The notes under the pieces were generated by a model. That model saw only the letters and a list, made by a program, of their open reading frames with translations. It was not told the DNA's origin and searched no databases. The translations under genes and the position numbers were made by a program. A stretch of 64,000 nt of DNA from Corbicula japonica. Taxonomy: Eukaryota; Mollusca; Bivalvia; Venerida; Cyrenidae. The stretch covers positions 868,001-932,000 of the forward strand of contig JAZAYU010000005.1 of assembly GCA_038501625.1 (NCBI GenBank), given 5' to 3'. Positions 58,823 to 64,000 of the stretch are shown piece after piece; position 1 is the first letter of the stretch, and the number at the start of each line of letters is the position of its first letter.

Positions 58823-59217
58823 GTAACAGGACAATACATTTGAGTGATGAAAGAGATTTTAATCACCAAGCTATAAAAGTGATGGCCAGGTTAACATATT
58901 TTGTAAACCATTTTACAAAATATTTTATAATGTTCCTGACGATATAACAATTTTCTTAAATGAAAGTATGGAAATCTAAATGTTGATCTTTATAAACTTC
59001 AATGACTGCGACCCACTTAACAAGAGGTAAACAGATTAATACAGTACAATTTGTAAAATGATAAAGCTACACTGATGTTACAATACCACACTATTGGTAA
59101 TACCCGTTTTATCTATTCTGTCCATCCTAAATGGTTAGTATAACATCCGGGCATTTTAGTCATATGATCCATTGATTTTTACTGATAAAGGAAGTTTTAA
59201 ATCTACAAACCTCTAAA
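58823..59217 (+). promoter_or_regulatory. Conserved 5' flank of TRIM copy 3
   Basis: Near-identical to 45210-45608 apart from small indels (for example GAAAAGACAATG versus GACGATATA). Shared identity indicates recent duplication of exon 1 with its upstream region. Confidence 0.5.
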
Positions 59218-59552
59218 ATGGCGACAAGTCAAATTGATATAACATCCGATGAAATTATTAACATAAAATGTTTTTTATGTCTGGAGGATAACAGGATTAG
59301 AGAGGCAGACAAATATTGTGTGCAGTGTAAAAATTACTATTGTACACCATGTACGGGCATGCACAAAAAGTTCCCCTTGATGAAGGATCACACGCTTCTA
59401 GACAAGGCAGATTTCCGGTCCCTGGGTCCAGATGGTTCTCTACCTAGCTTACCAACACAACGATGTTCGGAGCACCCAACAGAAGTGATCAACCTCTACT
59501 GTAAACAACATGACGAGGTGGCTTGTGCATTGTGCATTGCTCTCACACATAG
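59218..59552 (+). CDS. RING-less TRIM-type protein, copy 3 (exon 1 only; exon 2 beyond window)
   Basis: Exon 1 ends at CACATAG/GTAAAG and encodes the same double B-box module as copies 1 and 2. Residue 19 is Phe (KCFLCLED), where the others have Cys; C18 and C21, the likely ligands, remain. Homology with the copy 2 intron ends the window at ACTTACATTTGAAC...TCTAATTGAC, about 25 bp before exon 2 should start. Whether exon 2 is intact cannot be seen. The intron carries a 3.5-kb transposon insertion. Confidence 0.88.
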
Positions 59553-59633
59553 GTAAAGCAAAAACAAAATTGTGACATTAAAACAGCCTTGTTGCAAATA
59601 TTTGCTAAGATGAAACACAAAATTGCCAGATAA

Positions 59634-62600
59634 TAGAGTTCTTTCACATTGTTACTTCCCCTTAGCGCTCTCTAAAATTGAAGAGCATAATTAGTCGATA
59701 ACTGCAAGCGAGGGGGCATTGTTTACTATTGTTAATATGACTAAGAGATTATAAAATTAAGAACATGTTGATTAATTATTTCAAATTTATAAATAAGTGA
59801 GTTCAGTCAAATAAAGAAGAATTTACAAAAATGTTATGATCATTTACAAGAACATCAAGAAAGATTAACAGTGTTCATCGCGATGTTTTCAGGATGCGAG
59901 TATCCAACGGATTTGTTTTTTTTTTTTTTTTTAATTATCACGTGAATTTTGTTTACTGAAAATGAATATGATGTGTATAATTGCAATTCAGACGAACACT
60001 ATCGGACATTTTACCGTTTTACGGCATTTTTTGGTAACGCTATAATTATTTGTGGAATGAGACACATATTTCTTATGTCGCTCGTCGGCGACTTGATGCG
60101 CGTTTTTGCGTCTTTTGTTTTTTTATATATTCATGAAATGCGACTTAAACATGAAATGCGACTTAAACTAATGTCTTATTTACTATGGCTAACGATTTAA
60201 AAAAGTGATTTTTATAATAACACGAATAAGATATACACTACTACATGACCGGCCATTTCAACGCCACAAAATATAGTTATAGAAATACGGGACTGAACTC
60301 ATGGCAATTTTTAGGTATTCGAAAAGTTAGCTAGATGCGACAATAACAGTTACTTTCAATTTGATGATTTGAAAGTAAAATAGAATTATGTCTCCTCAAA
60401 TGTCAGATGCCAAACAAGTTTTCGCACCTCAATATGTCACCATCGTTTTCTGGTCAGAATGGGAAATGGGAATATTGTGTCAAATATATAGGGACAATAA
60501 GCAGTAACACGGTCGTGTTCAAAGTATATATTCTAGTTCTTAAACATAGACATTTAAATCAAGGACTGATAAAAGAAATATACGAAAGATAACAGTAAAT
60601 GTTAGTTTTAAACATATGTTTGGACGAAATAAAAAAAAAGTAAACACAATTAGAAAGCTTAACGGGCGTTGAATACAACGACGATACATTGCAGAATTCG
60701 TCCGTTTACCTCCAATTTAGAGAGATCATGTAACATAAAATATATTTCTTGAACTAAACGCATTTTGTCAGAAAAACTCGATACACTTATATATGTGTCT
60801 GTAGAAAATATAGAGTAACGTGTAATACACAATGTATTTGTTTTCATATAAGACTTCCTGAATCAAAGTGGCAACCACGTCTTTGATTGTTTTACGCTTT
60901 TCTCAGTCAAATCTTGCCGACCAGACGTTTTAAGCCTAATATATTCGGAAATTCTAAAACTCGAATTTATTATGCTTTATCATAAATATTATTATAATTT
61001 ATTATTAGCTTTAAGACGACACCGTGATCATGTCTGTTCATTCTGTTAGCAATGACACAGTTAAATGCCCCCTCACTTGTCGGTTTAGGATAAAACCAAT
61101 ATTTTCCGCACCTAAAGGCCCTGTCACACTACAGCGCGTTTCCACTGCGTTCCCACGGCGTTGTTTAATTTTCCAGAACGCCGTGAGATCGCAAGAAAAA
61201 TCTGACTTTTATCGTGAAGATGGAGACTGCACGGCGTCCTCACTGCGACCATGACGATTCTTCGGAGTTTACATGGCGTTCTATCGCGTTCCTACGGAGT
61301 TCTTTTTGGCGATTGCCTGCGCTCTTACGGCGCCTTCACTGCGTGCACTGCGCTTTCAGGGCGTTCTTACGGCGTTTCCACTGCGTACACTGCGCTTTCA
61401 CGTCGCTCACTCTGCGCTGACGGCGTGTTGATGACGTTCTAACGTATAAAACGAACTGTATCACGAATATGCTTGTTAGTTCTTGAGCATTTAAGGCTAT
61501 GCCAGCAAAAAGACTCTCCTCTTTTTTCGTATTACAATCAAATGCATATACAATCATAATCATCTTGGTATGTTTGCTTGACAAGCATGTAGGTCAGCAA
61601 TAGCCCGACTTGCTGCTGTACTTCAGTCATGGTGATTTGTATGTTTATTTACCAATCTTGTACATTATGTTTGTCAATGAACGTAGTAGAAGCGCTTTGG
61701 GAGCACAATGATGCTGTGACAACGAGGTAGAAGCGCATTGGGAGCGCAATGATCGCTGTGGCAACGCGGTAGAAGCGCACTGGGAGCACAATGATCGCTG
61801 TGACAACGCGGAAGAAGCGCATTGGGAGCGCATTGATCGCCGTGACAGCTCCGCACAGTCGTTGAAAGAGCGCAGTGAATCAATTAACACTTCGTATAAG
61901 CACCGTAGACGCGCCAGAAAGCGCTGTAAAGACGCAGTGACATCTCGGACAACGCCGTGCGATCTCCGTGCAAGCGCCACCGATTACCACAGCGTTCGCA
62001 CTGCGACCTCTGTGCGCGCCCGCGGAGCTCCTGTGGCGTTGTGGGAGACCTTACTGCGCTGCTACGGTGACCATACGGCGATCCCACTGCGCTCTTATCA
62101 GAACGCCGAGCGATGGCGTTTGTTTTGTGCATGCTCAAAGTGAGCGCCGTGGCTGGGCGTTCTATGCGATCCCACTGCGTTTACTGGCGATGCCACTGCG
62201 TTGCTGCGGCGATGCTTGCGATCGTACTGCGCGCACCTCGGCGTTCTTGAACGCCATGGGAACGCCGTGAGAACGCGACCCTGGTGTGACAGGGGTTTAA
62301 CGTGGCGTACGACGCATGCGCACAACAATGTGAAAGACCTCTATTTGATGATTTGAAAGTAAAATAGAATTATGTCTCCTCAAATGTCAGATGCCAAACA
62401 AGTTTTCGCACCTCAATATGTCACCATAGTTTTCTGGTCAGAATGGGAAATGGGAATATTGTGTCAAATATATAGGGACAATAAGCAGTAACACGGTCGT
62501 GTTTAAAGTATGAATTCTAGTTCTTAAACATAAACATTTAAATCAAGAACTGATAAAAGAAATATACGAAAGATAACAGTAAATGTTAGTTTTAAACATA

Positions 62601-63139
62601 TGTTTGGACGAAATAAAAAAAAAGTAAACACAATTAGAAAGCTTAACGGGCGTTGAATACAACGACGATACATTGCAGAATTCGTCCGTTTACCTCCAAT
62701 TTAGAGAGATCATGTAACATAAAATATATTTCTTGAACTAAACGCATTTTGTCAGAAAAACTCGATACGCTTATATATGTGTCTGTAGAAAATATAGAGT
62801 AACGTGTAATACACAATGTACTTGTTTTCATATAAGACTTCCTGAATCAAAGTGGCAACCACGTCTTTGATTGTTTTACGCTTTTCTCAGTCAAATCAGA
62901 CGTTTTAAGCCTATTATATTCGGAAATTCTAAAACTCGAATTTATTATGCTTTATCATAATTATTATTATAATTTATTATTAGCTTTAAGACGACACCGT
63001 GATCATGTCTGTTCATTCTGTTAGCAATGACACAGTTAAATGCCCCCTCACTTGTCGGTTTAGGATAAAACCAATATTTTCCGCACCTAACGTGGCGAGG
63101 CATACGACGCATACGCACAACAATGTGAAAGACCTCTAT
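59634..63139 (-). mobile_element. THAP-type DNA transposon remnant in TRIM copy 3 intron, with internal partial duplication
   Basis: Left end TAGAGTTCTTTCACATTGTT and right ends AACAATGTGAAAGACCTCTA (62343 and 63138) are inverted ends shared with elements at 3206 and 28001, in reverse orientation. The copy 2 intron gives the empty site: CCAGATAATTAACTC there, CCAGATAA/element/TTAACTC here, so no long target duplication is visible. The segment 60358-61115 recurs at 62342-63095, giving two right ends. A short reading frame (NRHDHGVVLKLIINYN) is a decayed version of the THAP start seen at 3374. No intact transposase was found. Confidence 0.8.
61116..62297. mobile_element. PIF/Harbinger-like non-autonomous element with TAA target duplication
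   Basis: Ends AGGCCCTGTCACAC and GTGTGACAGGGGTT are inverted repeats flanked by TAA at 61113-61115 and 62298-62300. The second copy of the host segment at 63090 reads CACCTAACGTGG, the uninterrupted site with one TAA. A 3-bp TWA duplication is typical of PIF/Harbinger. The interior is GC-rich and built from repeated GCGTTC/GCGATC/CACTGCG words, with ~42-bp units (GAAGCGCATTGGGAGCGC) at 61685-61850. Several overlapping ORFs here are repeat artefacts. Confidence 0.8.
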
Positions 63140-63144
63140 TAACT

Positions 63145-63905
63145 CTAAACAGTTCACAAAAGTGCTTGATTGTTCTTCTCTAAAACAAATACCCCAAGTG
63201 CCAGGTTGTTTCCTCTAAAACAATAACCCCAAGTGCCAGGGTGTTTCATCTTAAACAATAACCCCAAGTGCAAGGTTCTTTCCTCTAAAACAATAACCCC
63301 AAGTGCCAGGGTGTTTTATCTTAAACAGTTACCCCAAGTGCCAGAGTGTTCCCTCTAAAACAGTTAACCTGAAAGTGCCAGTGTTCCCTCTAAAACAGTT
63401 ACCCCGAAAGTGCCAGAGTGTTCCCTCTAAAACAGTTATCCCCAAGTGCCAGAGTGTTCCCTCTAAAACAGTTACCAGAAAAGTGCCAGAATGTTCCCTC
63501 TAAAACAGTTACCCCAAATGAAAGGTTGTTCCCTTTAAAACAGCTACCCCCAAGTGCCAGAGTGTTCCCTCTAAAACAATTACCTCAAGTGCCAGGTTGT
63601 TCTCTCTAAAACAGTTACCCCAAGTGACACGTTTTTCCCTCTAAAACAGTTACCCCCAAGTGCCAGAGTGTTCCACTCTTAACAGTTACCCCAAGTGCAA
63701 GGTTGTCCCATCTAACACTGTAGGTTTCCCCAAGTGCCAGGATGTTTCCTCTAGAAAAGTTACCCCAAGTGCCAGGGTGTTCCCTCTAAAACAACTAACT
63801 CAAATGCCAGGTTGTTCCTTCTAAAACAGTTACCCCAAGTGCCAGCCTTTCCCTCTAAAACAATAACCCCAAGTGCCAGGTTGTTCCCTCCAAAACAGCT
63901 AATAC
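63145..63905 (+). repeat. 35-bp intronic minisatellite, TRIM copy 3 (about 21 units)
   Basis: Same unit and similar unit order to the copy 2 array, directly right of the transposon insertion in the copy 3 intron. Confidence 0.88.
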
Positions 63906-64000
63906 AAAAGTTTGTTTTATCTTCATACTCATGAAAGATACAGATTTATTCAGAAACTCACCAGACCTACACTTACATTTGAACTTTTTTTCTAATTGAC

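Larger units (their letters stand above)
54960..59217 (+). other. Duplicated block upstream of TRIM copy 3 (paralogous to 37195-45608)
   Basis: Contains the same landmarks as the block before copy 2, without the CATTT-flanked transposon and with a shorter satellite. A weaker, rearranged third version lies around 50340-51320 after copy 2 (GGTCATTCCTGATATGCATA, AAAAATAGTTGATGG). Confidence 0.82.

Noticed and set aside
61024..62328. Cluster of overlapping ORFs on both strands in GC-rich sequence
   Set aside because: Open by composition only, inside a non-autonomous transposon with word-repeat interior; no domain recognised.
1..64000. tRNA, rRNA or other structured RNA genes
   Set aside because: None recognised by eye on either strand; hairpins seen are foldback transposons. 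A tRNAscan-SE or Infernal run would be decisive.

Overview
The window is animal nuclear DNA, AT-rich and crowded with repeats. Protein families and repeat style point to a mollusc, probably a heterodont clam; the species cannot be named from sequence alone. There are two real gene loci: a large intron-rich phospholipase C-gamma (PLCγ) gene on the minus strand (475-33,049), and a tandem cluster of three RING-less TRIM-type genes (B-boxes, coiled coil, NHL-like propeller) on the plus strand (34,375 to the right edge). Almost everything else is transposons, MITEs and minisatellites.

PLCγ. Exons were placed by hand from GT/AG boundaries, reading phase and family similarity. They run from the first catalytic-histidine exon of the X box (32,934-33,049), through the rest of the X box, the split PH domain and both SH2 domains, to the phosphotyrosine linker before the SH3 domain. 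One exon chosen at each position totals 1,485 nt, exactly 495 codons, without a frame break. The 5' exons (PH, EF hands) and 3' exons (SH3, Y box, C2) were not found. Two positions carry duplicated exons. A pair of 121-nt exons (24,965-25,085 and 22,912-23,032) both encode the E-x-D...HGHT catalytic segment, and joining both creates a frameshift and a stop, the signature of mutually exclusive exons. Three in-phase exons (78, 72, 78 nt) encode versions of the linker matching the Tyr771/775/783 region of mammalian PLCγ1. Three intron starts in this gene also carry sequences amplified from, or next to, 5' splice sites: a 122-bp ten-copy array (31.8-33.0 kb), an 87-bp array (24.1-24.96 kb), and a duplicated donor (15.4-15.5 kb).

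TRIM cluster. Copies 1 and 2 are complete two-exon genes of 557 and 558 codons. Copy 3 has only exon 1 inside the window. Each intron holds a 35-bp minisatellite of different length, and the copy 3 intron was invaded by a THAP-type DNA transposon. The duplicated units carry flanking arrays: two 98/99-bp satellites grown from the interior of a dispersed MITE, and 49-bp and 45-bp repeats.

Mobile DNA. Families seen include a GATC-rich ~235-bp MITE with many copies, a ~140-bp foldback, pogo/Tc1-like elements with TA duplications, an element with 5-bp duplication (hAT-like) carrying nested insertions, a PIF/Harbinger-like element with a TAA duplication and an empty site in the window, THAP transposon remnants, and long elements with arrays of TGACCTTGACC. 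Several paralogous empty sites allow insertion boundaries to be read to the base.
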